DNA from: Streptomyces cavernae
Lineage (GTDB): Bacteria > Actinomycetota > Actinomycetes > Streptomycetales > Streptomycetaceae
Length of the DNA stretch: 64,000 nt
Direction: 5' to 3'
Assembly: GCF_004023625.1 (NCBI RefSeq)
Contig: NZ_RPDJ01000040.1
Span: forward strand, 1-64,000
Below are positions 31,387 to 39,520 of the stretch, piece by piece (positions within the stretch are counted from its first letter, which is position 1; each line of letters begins with the position of its first letter). The translations under genes and the position numbers were made by a program. Below the pieces are notes generated by a model. The model had not been told where the DNA came from. It made no database searches and worked only from the letters and a program-made list of their open reading frames with translations.

Positions 31387-33024
31387 GTGCCGTCCTCCAC
31401 CGAGTCGGCCGGGATGCCGGGGCAGCAGCAGTTGTCGTTCCCGGCCGCCGTCGACCGACGGGCCTGGCGACAGCACCGCGTCCCCGTGCTGTCGGTGGCG
31501 CTCGCCCTTCCGCTCTACGTGCTGTGGGCCCGGTTGCTGGGCACCGGCGGTGGGGATCTGGCGGCGCAGATCGCCTGGAGCGACTTCGTCGCCCGCCATC
31601 CCGGCTCCCCGTACAACCTCTCCTGGTACGGCGGCAGCCACGTCGGCGGCTACAGCGTTCTGACGCCGTATCTGATGGCCGCGCTGGGCGTACGGACCGT
31701 CACGGTCCTCGCCGGACTGGCCGCGTCCTGGTTCGCGGCCGTCCTCTTCGTACGCAGCGGGATGAGCCGGCCCCTCTTACCCGCGCTGCTCGCCGTCCTC
31801 ACCCTGTGGTGCAACGTCGCGTCCGGCCGGTCGACGTTCGCCATCGGTACGGCCATAGGGCTGGCCGCGTGTCTGGCACTCACGGGTTCTGCTCCGCGGG
31901 CCGCCCGGCAACGGCCCGTGCTCGCCGCGCTGTTGAGCGTCCTGGCCACGCTCGCGAGTCCGGCCGCCGGGCTCTTCCTGCTCGTCGCCGGAGCGGGATG
32001 GCTGCTGGCGCGGGAGTTCACGCAGGCCGCCGCTCTCCTCGTGCCTCCGGTCCTGACGGTGGCGGCCACCACCCTGCTGTTCCCCATCGGCGGCCGGCAG
32101 CCGATGGGGACCGGCGACATCTGGGAACCCCTGATACTCGGTGCCGTCGTCGTCCTCGTGGCACCGCACGACTGGCGTGTGGTGCGGTTGGGGACGCTGG
32201 TGTACATGGCGGGGGTCGTGCTGGCCCTGCTGGTGTCCTCGCCGGTCGGGTCGAACGTCGTCCGGCTCGCGGAGCTCTTCGCCCCACCCGTGCTGCTCGC
32301 CGCCCTCCTCGCCCCCGGGCCGCACCTCATACGACGGGGCGCGCTCGCGGTCGCGCTGGCGTTCTCCGTGAACTGGGTGGGACAGCACGCCGTCGACGTG
32401 CTGCGGATGTCGACCCCCGTGCCCGCCTGGGCCACCGACACCCGTGGCGTGGTGGCAGCACTCGACCGGCTCGGCGCCGACCGCACCCGGGTGGAGGTGG
32501 TGCCCGCCGTCAACCACCGCGAGACCACCGCCCTCGCCCCGTACGTGAACACCGCGCGCGGCTGGAACCGGCAGCTCGACGTGGAACGCGGGCCGCTCTT
32601 CTACGACGGATCCTTCTCGGCCCGCCGCTACCGCGCCTGGCTGGACCGTTGGGCGGTCGGTCTGGTCGTACTGCCGCAGGGCACCCCCGACTGGGCCGCC
32701 GAGGAGGAGGCGGCCCTGGTGCGCGCCGAGCCGGACTGGCTGGAGCTCGTGTGGCGGGACGAGCACTGGCGTGTGTACCGCGTCGACGACGCGACCCCAC
32801 TGGTCACCGGGCCGGGTTCCGTCGTCCGCTCCGACGGGGCCGGGTTCACCGTCCGTGTCGGGCGGCCCGGCTCGGTGGACGTGCGCGTCGCCCACTCCCC
32901 CTGGCTGCGTACGGGCCGGGGCTGCCTCGAGCGGGCGGGCGAGTGGACCCGGCTGACCGTGACCGAGCCGGGCACGTACCGGATCAGCTCTTCGTACCGA
33001 CTGCCACGGCAGCAGCGCTGCTGA
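31387..33024 (+). CDS. Large membrane protein, glycosyltransferase-like architecture
   Basis: Membrane protein of 545 residues. About ten hydrophobic segments lie between residues 30 and 340; the C-terminal 190 residues are soluble with alternating strand pattern (RAWLDRWAVGLVVLPQG, EWTRLTVTEPGTYRISSS). This layout (multispan domain plus extracytoplasmic domain) resembles GT-C glycosyltransferases, but no active-site motif was identified. GTG 31387 is a tentative start. A TTA codon at 31777-31779 suggests bldA dependence. The 3' end overlaps the convergent GT87/PAP2 gene by about 41 bp. Confidence 0.7.
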   Translation: MPSSTESAGMPGQQQLSFPAAVDRRAWRQHRVPVLSVALALPLYVLWARLLGTGGGDLAAQIAWSDFVARHPGSPYNLSWYGGSHVGGYSVLTPYLMAALGVRTVTVLAGLAASWFAAVLFVRSGMSRPLLPALLAVLTLWCNVASGRSTFAIGTAIGLAACLALTGSAPRAARQRPVLAALLSVLATLASPAAGLFLLVAGAGWLLAREFTQAAALLVPPVLTVAATTLLFPIGGRQPMGTGDIWEPLILGAVVVLVAPHDWRVVRLGTLVYMAGVVLALLVSSPVGSNVVRLAELFAPPVLLAALLAPGPHLIRRGALAVALAFSVNWVGQHAVDVLRMSTPVPAWATDTRGVVAALDRLGADRTRVEVVPAVNHRETTALAPYVNTARGWNRQLDVERGPLFYDGSFSARRYRAWLDRWAVGLVVLPQGTPDWAAEEEAALVRAEPDWLELVWRDEHWRVYRVDDATPLVTGPGSVVRSDGAGFTVRVGRPGSVDVRVAHSPWLRTGRGCLERAGEWTRLTVTEPGTYRISSSYRLPRQQRC

Positions 33025-35032
33025 CGGAGTCGCCGCGGTCCTTTCCTGCGCTCGCGGCCGCCGAGCGCGGTCCGCACAGCACGTACTGCAGGGCGAAGCC
33101 CGCCGCCACCACGGCCACCCCGCCCACCGCGTCCAGGAGCCAGTGGTTGGCGGTGGCCACGATGGTGAACAGGGTGATCGCCGGGTGCAGGAAGCCCAGC
33201 AGTCTGAGCGCTCTGTGGCGGATCACGCAGAAGAACATGATCCCGAACCAGAACGACCAGCCGATGTGCAGCGAGGGCATCGCCGCGTACTGGTTGGTGA
33301 GCTCGGTGAGGCCGCCGAACTTGGGTTCGGTGAGGTCCTGCGCGCCATTGATGGTGTCGATGAAGCCCATGTCCGGCATCAGGCGGGGCGGGGCCAGCGG
33401 ATAGAGCCAGAAACCGAGCAGTGCCAGCAGGGTCGCGAAGCCCAGCGGGGTCCGGCCCCAGCGGTAGAGCGCGGGCCGCCACACGTACAGGAAGCCGAGC
33501 ATCAGCAGCGGGAAGAGGAAGTGGAAGGTCTCGTAGTAGTAGTCGGAGGCCGCCTCCAGCCAGTTCACGCCCGCCACCCAGCGGTTGATCTCCAGCTCGA
33601 AGTCCAGGTGCAGGAAGCGCTCGACGGTCAGGATCTGCTCGGCGTGCTCCTCGGCGGCGGGGCGGCTGCCCGTGGCGGCGGCCCGCACGTTCGTGTAGGC
33701 GGCGAAGCCGATCCGGATCAGCAGCAGCTCGAGGAGGAGATTGGGGCGGCTCAGCACCCGGCGCCAGAACGGCAGCAGTGGAATCCAGGCCCACCGGGCG
33801 GGCACGGGAGCCTCGTACACCGTCGGGACGGGCCGCTGCCAGTGTTCCGAGGTCCGCAGCAGGAACGGCACCGCGCAGGCGGCGACGATCGCGACGGCCA
33901 GCGGCAGGGTCGCGCCGACCTTCTGCATGAACTCGAACTTCATCTTGGGCAGCAGCAGCTCGCTGCTCAGCGTCATCACCAGGACGACCGTGACCGGCCA
34001 CACCGGGCGGTCGGCGGACCGCTTGCCGACCCGGCCCACAGCGGCGAGCAGCACCCACAGCAGCTGGTGCTGCCAGGCGGTCGGCGCGATGGCCACCGAG
34101 ACACAACCGGTCAGGGCCACCGCGAGGAGCAGCTGACCGTCGCGTGCGTACTTCACCGCGCGCCGCATGCCGAACACGGTGACGGCGGCGGCGAGGAGGC
34201 AGAACACCAGGACCTCCACCGGGCCCTGCAGCCCGAAGCGCAGCAGGGCACCGTGCAGGGACTGGTTGGCGAAGCCGTCCGAGACGTTGCCGAGGCCCAC
34301 GCCCGCCATGTGGTGCACCCAGTAGGTCCACGAGTCACGGGGCATCGCCACCCAGGCCACGGCGGCCGTGGCGGCGAAGGTGACGCCGGTGGAGACGGCG
34401 GCGCGCCGCCGTCTGGTCAGCAACAGCAGCGGGGCGAACAGCAACAGGGTCGGCTGCAGCGCAGCGCCGAGGCCGATGAGGATCCCGGAGACGCGCTCGC
34501 CCTTGACCACGAAGCAGCCGAGCAGCACCAACAGCACCGGCAACACGCTGACCTGGCCGAGGGTGAAGGTGTTGCGCACCGGCAGCGAGAGCATCAGCAG
34601 GCTGATCGCCACGGGGGCGGCCAGCAGTGAGGTGCGCCGGGACACCGGCCCCGGGAGGGCGCGTGCGGCGACCAGGCCCAGGGCGACCACCAGCAGCAGC
34701 GTGCCGAAGGTCCAGCCCCAGCCGAGGGCCTGTTCCGCGGCATTGGTCAGGGGTTTGAGGACGAGGCCCCCGAACGGGGTTCCGGTGAACTCGGTCGAGT
34801 CGTACGTCGAGTCGTACAGGGAGCCGCTGACGTGCAGCACGCCGTAGGGACCGACCCAGGTCTCCAGATCCGTCAGCCGCTCGCCCCTCGGGGTGCCCAG
34901 AACCTCAGCGGTCTGCCGTACCGCCAGCAGGGCCGCGAGCAGCCAGAGCACGGCTCGGACGGCCCCAAGCCGTGCCCCCGCCACACCCGCCCGGGAAGCG
35001 TTACCCGGGCTGCTCCGGTCCACGTTCGCCAC
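32984..35032 (-). CDS. Bifunctional GT87 glycosyltransferase/PAP2 phosphatase-like membrane protein
   Basis: Integral membrane protein of 682 residues. The N-terminal 390 residues form a DUF2029/GT87 polyprenol-phosphate-mannose-type glycosyltransferase with many segments; GQVSVLPVLLVLLG and the preceding polar loops are family-like. The C-terminal 260 residues form a PAP2-type phosphatase resembling inositolphosphorylceramide synthase, with PLAPPRLMPD, AAMPSLHIGWSFW and ATANHWLLDAVGG (catalytic His-containing motifs). A lipid-linked glycan or inositol-lipid role is inferred. ATG 35032. It runs convergent with the preceding membrane protein and overlaps it at the 3' ends. Confidence 0.85.
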   Translation of the reverse strand: MANVDRSSPGNASRAGVAGARLGAVRAVLWLLAALLAVRQTAEVLGTPRGERLTDLETWVGPYGVLHVSGSLYDSTYDSTEFTGTPFGGLVLKPLTNAAEQALGWGWTFGTLLLVVALGLVAARALPGPVSRRTSLLAAPVAISLLMLSLPVRNTFTLGQVSVLPVLLVLLGCFVVKGERVSGILIGLGAALQPTLLLFAPLLLLTRRRRAAVSTGVTFAATAAVAWVAMPRDSWTYWVHHMAGVGLGNVSDGFANQSLHGALLRFGLQGPVEVLVFCLLAAAVTVFGMRRAVKYARDGQLLLAVALTGCVSVAIAPTAWQHQLLWVLLAAVGRVGKRSADRPVWPVTVVLVMTLSSELLLPKMKFEFMQKVGATLPLAVAIVAACAVPFLLRTSEHWQRPVPTVYEAPVPARWAWIPLLPFWRRVLSRPNLLLELLLIRIGFAAYTNVRAAATGSRPAAEEHAEQILTVERFLHLDFELEINRWVAGVNWLEAASDYYYETFHFLFPLLMLGFLYVWRPALYRWGRTPLGFATLLALLGFWLYPLAPPRLMPDMGFIDTINGAQDLTEPKFGGLTELTNQYAAMPSLHIGWSFWFGIMFFCVIRHRALRLLGFLHPAITLFTIVATANHWLLDAVGGVAVVAAGFALQYVLCGPRSAAASAGKDRGDSVSSAAAVAVGTKS

Positions 35033-35377
35033 GCCCAGCCGACCCTCCCGCCCTGCTCATCACCTGCTCACTTCCCTTGTCAGCACACTAAGCGGCGAGC
35101 ACCGTCCCCGCAGAGAAGACGCGGGCTGCCCCGGCTTCACCTGAGGGTCCGCGGCCATTCATCCGGGTCAGTCCGGATGACGATGGTGGTTGGCTGGTTC
35201 TCTCGCGCCCGAGAGGGGCGAACATGGGATCACGGGGAGGTTCGGACGGGGTGCCTGCGACTTGGCGCGGAACGTCCGCTCGCGCGGCGTTCCGGCACTC
35301 CGTGCGGCGGCGCGGCCCGCTATGTTGGGTGGCGCATGAACTTAGCGAGTCTAACTAGACGTTCGAAAGGCTCCCGC
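35033..35377. other. Divergent promoter region, no gene
   Basis: 345 bp between the GT87/PAP2 gene and the O-methyltransferase. Frames through it are shadow frames without ribosome sites. No operator or terminator was recognised. Confidence 0.5.
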
Positions 35378-36049
35378 ATGAGCGACCCGCAGCTCTGGAA
35401 CGACGTCGACGCCTACCTCACCGGTCTCCTCGCACCCGAGGACGAGGCGCTGACCGCCGCCCTGCGCGACAGCGACGCCGCCGGGCTCCCGCACATCAAC
35501 GTCGCCCCGAACCAGGGCAAGCTGCTCCATCTCATCGCCCGCGTCCAGGGCGCGACCCGCGTCCTGGAGATCGGCACCCTGGGCGGCTACAGCACCATCT
35601 GGCTGGGCCGTGCCCTCCCCGCGGACGGCACGCTCATCACCCTCGAGTACGAGCCCCGGCACGCGGAAGTGGCCCGCGCCAACCTGGCCCGGGCCGGTCT
35701 CGACAAGATCGCCGAGGTCAGGGTGGGTGCCGCACTGGACTCCCTGGCCACACTGGAGGCCGAGCGCCCGGACCCGTTCGACCTGGTCTTCATCGACGCC
35801 GACAAGGAGAACAACCCGCACTACCTGGAGTGGTCCCTGAAGCTGACCCGCCCCGGCAGTGTGATCGTCGTGGACAACGTGATCCGCGGCGGCGCGGTGA
35901 CCAACCCCGACAGCGACGCCCTCAGCGTGCAGGGCACCCGCGCGGCACTCGAGCTCATCGCCCGGCACCCGAACCTGGACGGGACGGCCGTGCAGACGGT
36001 GGGCAGCAAGGGCTACGACGGGTTCGCACTGGCGCGCGTGCTGCCGTAG
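35378..36049 (+). CDS. O-methyltransferase, COMT-like
   Basis: SAM-dependent O-methyltransferase family protein of 223 residues (Methyltransf_3). Motifs: VLEIGTLGGYSTIWLG (SAM loop), FIDADKENNPHYLEW (metal Asp) and VVDNVIRGGAV. Members methylate catechols or caffeoyl-type phenols with a divalent metal. GAAAGG sits 7 bp before ATG 35378. The 22-bp unit around its stop codon is repeated downstream. Confidence 0.92.
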   Translation: MSDPQLWNDVDAYLTGLLAPEDEALTAALRDSDAAGLPHINVAPNQGKLLHLIARVQGATRVLEIGTLGGYSTIWLGRALPADGTLITLEYEPRHAEVARANLARAGLDKIAEVRVGAALDSLATLEAERPDPFDLVFIDADKENNPHYLEWSLKLTRPGSVIVVDNVIRGGAVTNPDSDALSVQGTRAALELIARHPNLDGTAVQTVGSKGYDGFALARVLP

Positions 36050-36096
36050 CGGCACGCGCGGGCTGCCGTACGGGCACGCGCGGGCTGCCGTAGGGG
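36040..36096. repeat. 22-bp tandem copies of the O-methyltransferase 3' end
   Basis: GCTGCCGTA recurs at 36040, 36062 and 36084, spaced 22 bp, with GGCACGCGCG between. The first copy contains the stop codon of the gene, the next ones lie outside. Confidence 0.8.
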
Positions 36097-36199
36097 CAGA
36101 GGCGAGGCGGGGCGGCCTCCGTGGGGGCGAGGACACGGCCGTCACAGGCGGCGAGGACACGGCCCCCTAGCGCGGACAGGCCCCGTGGGGGCCGGTGGG

Positions 36200-36595
36200 T
36201 CAGCCCTCGTGGTAGAAGCCCACGTTCACGCTGCGTGGTGCGGTGCGGTCCCGGACGATGATCTCACCGCTGCCGCCCCGGGGCAGCGGGGCCGTGCCGC
36301 CGTACGCGAGGGGCTGGGGCGCCTGGTTGCCGATGCTCATGCTGACCTGGGAGGACGGGTCCGCGGCCGAGCCGCGCAGCCAGGTGACCTGCCAGCTGCC
36401 GTCAGGACCGCACAGGAACTCCAGGTGCACCCGGGAGACGAACAGCCAGTCGTCCGGGGTGACCAGCCGGCACACGCCTCGGTCCCGGCCCACGCGCAGC
36501 ATGGTGCCCGGCTCGCTCGGTGCGTCGGCCATCAGCATCCCGGCCGTCGCACCTGTGTCCGCCTCGGAGACCGAGGCCATGGTGAGCTCCAGCAC
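36200..36595 (-). CDS. FHA-like domain protein
   Basis: Protein of 131 residues with the outline of an FHA phospho-threonine-binding domain: MLRVGRDRGVCRLV, then a loop and VSRVHLEFL (the SxxHxxL-like His/Leu motif), then WQVTWLRGSAADPSSQ. FHA proteins bind phosphorylated partners of Ser/Thr kinases. GTG 36595 was chosen since AAGGAG lies 6 bp before it; the open frame extends further upstream without support. The divergent neighbour begins at 36711. Confidence 0.78.
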   Translation of the reverse strand: MLELTMASVSEADTGATAGMLMADAPSEPGTMLRVGRDRGVCRLVTPDDWLFVSRVHLEFLCGPDGSWQVTWLRGSAADPSSQVSMSIGNQAPQPLAYGGTAPLPRGGSGEIIVRDRTAPRSVNVGFYHEG

Positions 36596-36710
36596 GTGCC
36601 GCTCCTTCGATTTCCCGCTGTCAGTTCCACGACGCCGCACGTGGACCGTGGTCCAGACGCCGCCGCCGCATGATAAGTCGTACGAGACGTCTTCCGGGCA
36701 CAATGGCTTC

Positions 36711-37121
36711 ATGACCGAGCGGAAACCACCCGGTGTCAGCTTCGAGTCCTTCGCCGAGAGGCAGATCCGCGACGCGGAGGCGCGCGGCGACTTCTCCCGC
36801 CTTCCCGGCGCGGGCAAGCCGTTCCCGAGTGGCTTGGACACCGACTACGACGAGATGTGGTGGGTCAAGCAGAAGATGGCCCGCGAGGGCCTGACCGTAC
36901 TCCCGCCGACCCTGGCTCTCCGCAAAGAGGCGGAGGACACCTTGGCGGCGGCGCTGGCGGCCCCTTCCGAGCGGGTCGTACGCAAGCTCATCACCGAACT
37001 CAACGGCAAGATCAAGGAGATGATGTTCAAACCGCCGCCGGGGCCGCCGCTGGGCTTGAAGCCGTATGACGTGGAGGCCGTGGTGGAGGAGTGGCGGGGG
37101 CACCACGGGGCGCCCGGCTGA
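36711..37121 (+). CDS. DUF1992/DnaJ-C28-like protein
   Basis: Protein of 136 residues. FESFAERQIRDAEARGDF, GAGKPFP and DEMWWVKQKMAREGL are the signature blocks of the DUF1992 family, also seen at the C-terminus of eukaryotic DNAJC28. Function unknown. ATG 36711 has no clear ribosome site, but the conserved block begins soon after. Confidence 0.9.
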   Translation: MTERKPPGVSFESFAERQIRDAEARGDFSRLPGAGKPFPSGLDTDYDEMWWVKQKMAREGLTVLPPTLALRKEAEDTLAAALAAPSERVVRKLITELNGKIKEMMFKPPPGPPLGLKPYDVEAVVEEWRGHHGAPG

Positions 37122-37180
37122 CGAGCGAACCCTCGCCGCACGGCATGGCTACGCCGCACGACCCATGGCTACGGGGCCCC

Positions 37181-37240
37181 GCGACCATGACTACAGGGCT
37201 GCGACCATGACTACAGGGCTGCGACCATGACTACGGGGCC
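37181..37240. repeat. 20-bp tandem repeat, about three units
   Basis: GCGACCATGACTACAGGGCT repeats at 37181 and 37201, followed by a third variant at 37221. GGGGCCCC elements on both sides could form a terminator between convergent genes. Confidence 0.85.
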
Positions 37241-37282
37241 CCGCGACCACACAGGCCACGGGGCCCCGTACGCACGCCGTCC

Positions 37283-37876
37283 TCAGACGCGGAGCAACCG
37301 TTCCGCCATCTCCCGGTACCCGCGCAACGCCAGCCGCAACTGCTCCGTGTCGGCCGCGTCGTCCGCCGACGCCTGCCACGAAGTGCGCAGGGTACGGCGA
37401 CGGTGTTCGACGGCTTCCGCGAGCTGGGCGGCGACCTCGCTCAGTACCTTGTCGGCCTCCTCCACGGCACCGCGCGGCCCGTCGACGAACCCGCTGACGG
37501 CGTCGTGCAGACGGTGCGCCAGCTTGTCCGTGGCCCCGTGCGCCAGCAGACCGTCACCACCGGCCCCGGGCGCGTGCTCTGACCCGTGCCTGGGGTCGGA
37601 CCCCTGCTGTCGGCCGGACCCGTGCTTGAACTCCCGCGCGGGCTCGCGATGGAGCCCGCTAGCGGGACCTTGGTCGAGCCCGCGCTCCGAGCGCTGGTCG
37701 AGCCCGCGCTCGGAACGCTGGTCGAGTCCGTGCTCGGAACGCTGGTCGAGCTCGGGATCGGCGTCCAGCCGACGTGCGGCGTCCGGATCAGCGCCGGACG
37801 GCGCCACCCCATCGCCACGCCGGCCGAACCCACCAACACCCCTGCCCTTCGCCGGACCAGGTGTCGTATCCGTCAT
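37283..37876 (-). CDS. Hypothetical protein with Arg/Gln/Ser-rich repeats
   Basis: Protein of 197 residues. The middle contains imperfect repeats LDQRSERG (27-bp units), and the end has the helical stretch AQLAEAVEHRRRTLRTSWQ. That C-terminal helical part resembles the neighbouring gene upstream (ERFVDSPREAVAEADRLLGEV), where FVDGPRGAVEEADKVLSEVA occurs here. Both may derive from one ancestor. It follows the membrane-anchored gene by 20 bp. No function known. Confidence 0.68.
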   Translation of the reverse strand: MTDTTPGPAKGRGVGGFGRRGDGVAPSGADPDAARRLDADPELDQRSEHGLDQRSERGLDQRSERGLDQGPASGLHREPAREFKHGSGRQQGSDPRHGSEHAPGAGGDGLLAHGATDKLAHRLHDAVSGFVDGPRGAVEEADKVLSEVAAQLAEAVEHRRRTLRTSWQASADDAADTEQLRLALRGYREMAERLLRV

Positions 37877-37895
37877 CTGCCTCAACTCCCCTTCC

Positions 37896-38573
37896 CTACC
37901 TCCTGGTGAGCGCCCACCGAAGATGGCCCCGTCCGCTGTGCGAACGTCCGGCCTGCCGGTGCCGCGGGGAACGCTCGTCGTGCCGCCGGGTGCCGATTCC
38001 GCGCTCCGGCGCCACCAGCGCATCGAACAGCCCTCGTGCCTCGACGAGCGCCTCGCGCAGTTCCTCGGTACCGCCGGTGGTGTCCGCGCCTGGCCGGCCG
38101 TCCGCGGCCGTCGGCGTGTGCACCGCGCGGTGCACGCGCCGGTAGCCGTGCACGTGATGCGCGTGGTGCACGGACAGGGCCTCGAGTTGTTCGTCGTAGC
38201 GCCCGCCGTCCGGGAAGCCCCGCGCCGCGGCCACTTCGCCGAGCAGCCGGTCCGCCTCGGCGACCGCCTCGCGCGGCGAGTCGACGAACCGCTCCTGGAT
38301 GACCGCCCAGCGCGTCTCGTACTGTTCGCGCTCCGCCGGCTCCAGCGGTCGCTCGCGCAGCGACCCGTGCCGTTTGACGCGCTCGCTCAGGTCGCGCTCC
38401 GCGGCCTTGGCGTCGCCGTCGTGCCGAGCGAGGGTCCTGTCGTACTCGGGCCCGAAGCGTCGCTTCAGCGTGTGCCCGCCTGCGGGCCCACGGTTCCTGA
38501 CGGCCAGTGCGAGCGCCCCGCCGACGACGACCGCCACGATCACGATCAGAAGAATGATCACGCCTGTGGACAT
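37896..38573 (-). CDS. Membrane-anchored hypothetical protein
   Basis: Protein of 225 residues with one N-terminal membrane segment (VIILLIVIVAVVVGGALALAV), then a helical, charged domain containing FVDSPREAVAEADRLLGEVA. The downstream gene shares the same helical motif. A histidine-rich stretch VHHAHHVHGYRRVHRAVH lies in the middle. The C-terminus is rich in Arg/His. Function unknown; similar proteins occur in Streptomyces. ATG 38573. Confidence 0.75.
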   Translation of the reverse strand: MSTGVIILLIVIVAVVVGGALALAVRNRGPAGGHTLKRRFGPEYDRTLARHDGDAKAAERDLSERVKRHGSLRERPLEPAEREQYETRWAVIQERFVDSPREAVAEADRLLGEVAAARGFPDGGRYDEQLEALSVHHAHHVHGYRRVHRAVHTPTAADGRPGADTTGGTEELREALVEARGLFDALVAPERGIGTRRHDERSPRHRQAGRSHSGRGHLRWALTRR

Positions 38574-38804
38574 GGATGCCTTCCGGGTTCTCGGCCCTAC
38601 CGGGCCCGGCCGGCCCAGTGGGCGTCTTACTCGTCCGGGTTGCCGGGAAGCCCGCCCTCAAACGAAGCGCAAACTCCCCGGACGGTCCTGCCGACAGGCC
38701 ACCCACGTACGGCTGGAGGCCGCAAGCAGCCGAGGACGTAGTCGACTTGGAAGTGTCGACCTGGACGAAATCGGCTTGCGTCGGCTCACCATGACGGCCG
38801 GAAA

Positions 38805-39308
38805 ATGGCTCTCGTGACCTGGAACATCGCCCCCGAGCCCGTCGATTCGCCCGCCGCCGCCGACCTGTGGCGCGCGTACTACACGGAGGTCAGCGACCGC
38901 TGGTACCAGCGGTACGAGGGACGCGACACCGATCCCGAGGAACTGGAGCGCGAGGTGGCCGCTGACACCGGTCACTATCTGCGGCCGCCCGGCGGAGTGT
39001 TGCTGATCGCGCGGCACCGAGGTGAGCCGGCCGGTACCGCGGGCGTACGGCTGCTGGACGCGGCCACCGCCGAACTGAAGAGGGTCTTCGTGCGCGAAGG
39101 GCTGCGCGGCAGGGGCGGGGCGGCGCTGCTCGTCACGGCCGCCGAGGACGCCGCCCGGGCACTCGGTGCCGAGCGTATGGTCCTGGACACGCGAGGCGAC
39201 CTGGTGGAGGCCCGCGCGCTGTACGCCCGGCTCGGTTACGAGGAGACGGAGCCGTACAACGGCCATGAGTACGCCGAGCACTGGTTCACGAAGAAGCTGA
39301 CCGGCTGA
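38805..39308 (+). CDS. GNAT-family N-acetyltransferase
   Basis: Acetyl-CoA-dependent N-acetyltransferase of 167 residues. The pantetheine-binding loop reads VREGLRGRGGAALL (R/Q-x-x-G-x-G/A motif) and the core strands follow with ALYARLGYEETEPY. Substrate unknown. ATG 38805, no clear ribosome site (GGAAA). The gene lies close to, but opposite, the membrane-anchored gene. Confidence 0.9.
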   Translation: MALVTWNIAPEPVDSPAAADLWRAYYTEVSDRWYQRYEGRDTDPEELEREVAADTGHYLRPPGGVLLIARHRGEPAGTAGVRLLDAATAELKRVFVREGLRGRGGAALLVTAAEDAARALGAERMVLDTRGDLVEARALYARLGYEETEPYNGHEYAEHWFTKKLTG

Positions 39309-39520
39309 CGCGAGAGCGGACTGGCTGACGCAGAGCTGACCGACTGACGGGAACTGACCGGCTGACGCCAGAGCTGAGCGGCTCACGCGAACTGACCTGC
39401 TGACGCAAGAGAGAGGGGCTGACGCGAGCTGACCGACTGATGCGAGAGCCGAGTGGCTGACGCGAACTGACCGGCCGGCGCAGGAGCCGAGCGGCTCACG
39501 CGAATCTGACCGGCTGATGC
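39309..39520. repeat. Degenerate tandem repeats between convergent genes
   Basis: Imperfect units of about 20-30 bp built from GACTGGCTGACGCGAGAGC-like sequence fill the gap between the acetyltransferase and the MFS-MarR gene. The units vary more than those at 16.6 kb. Confidence 0.75.
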
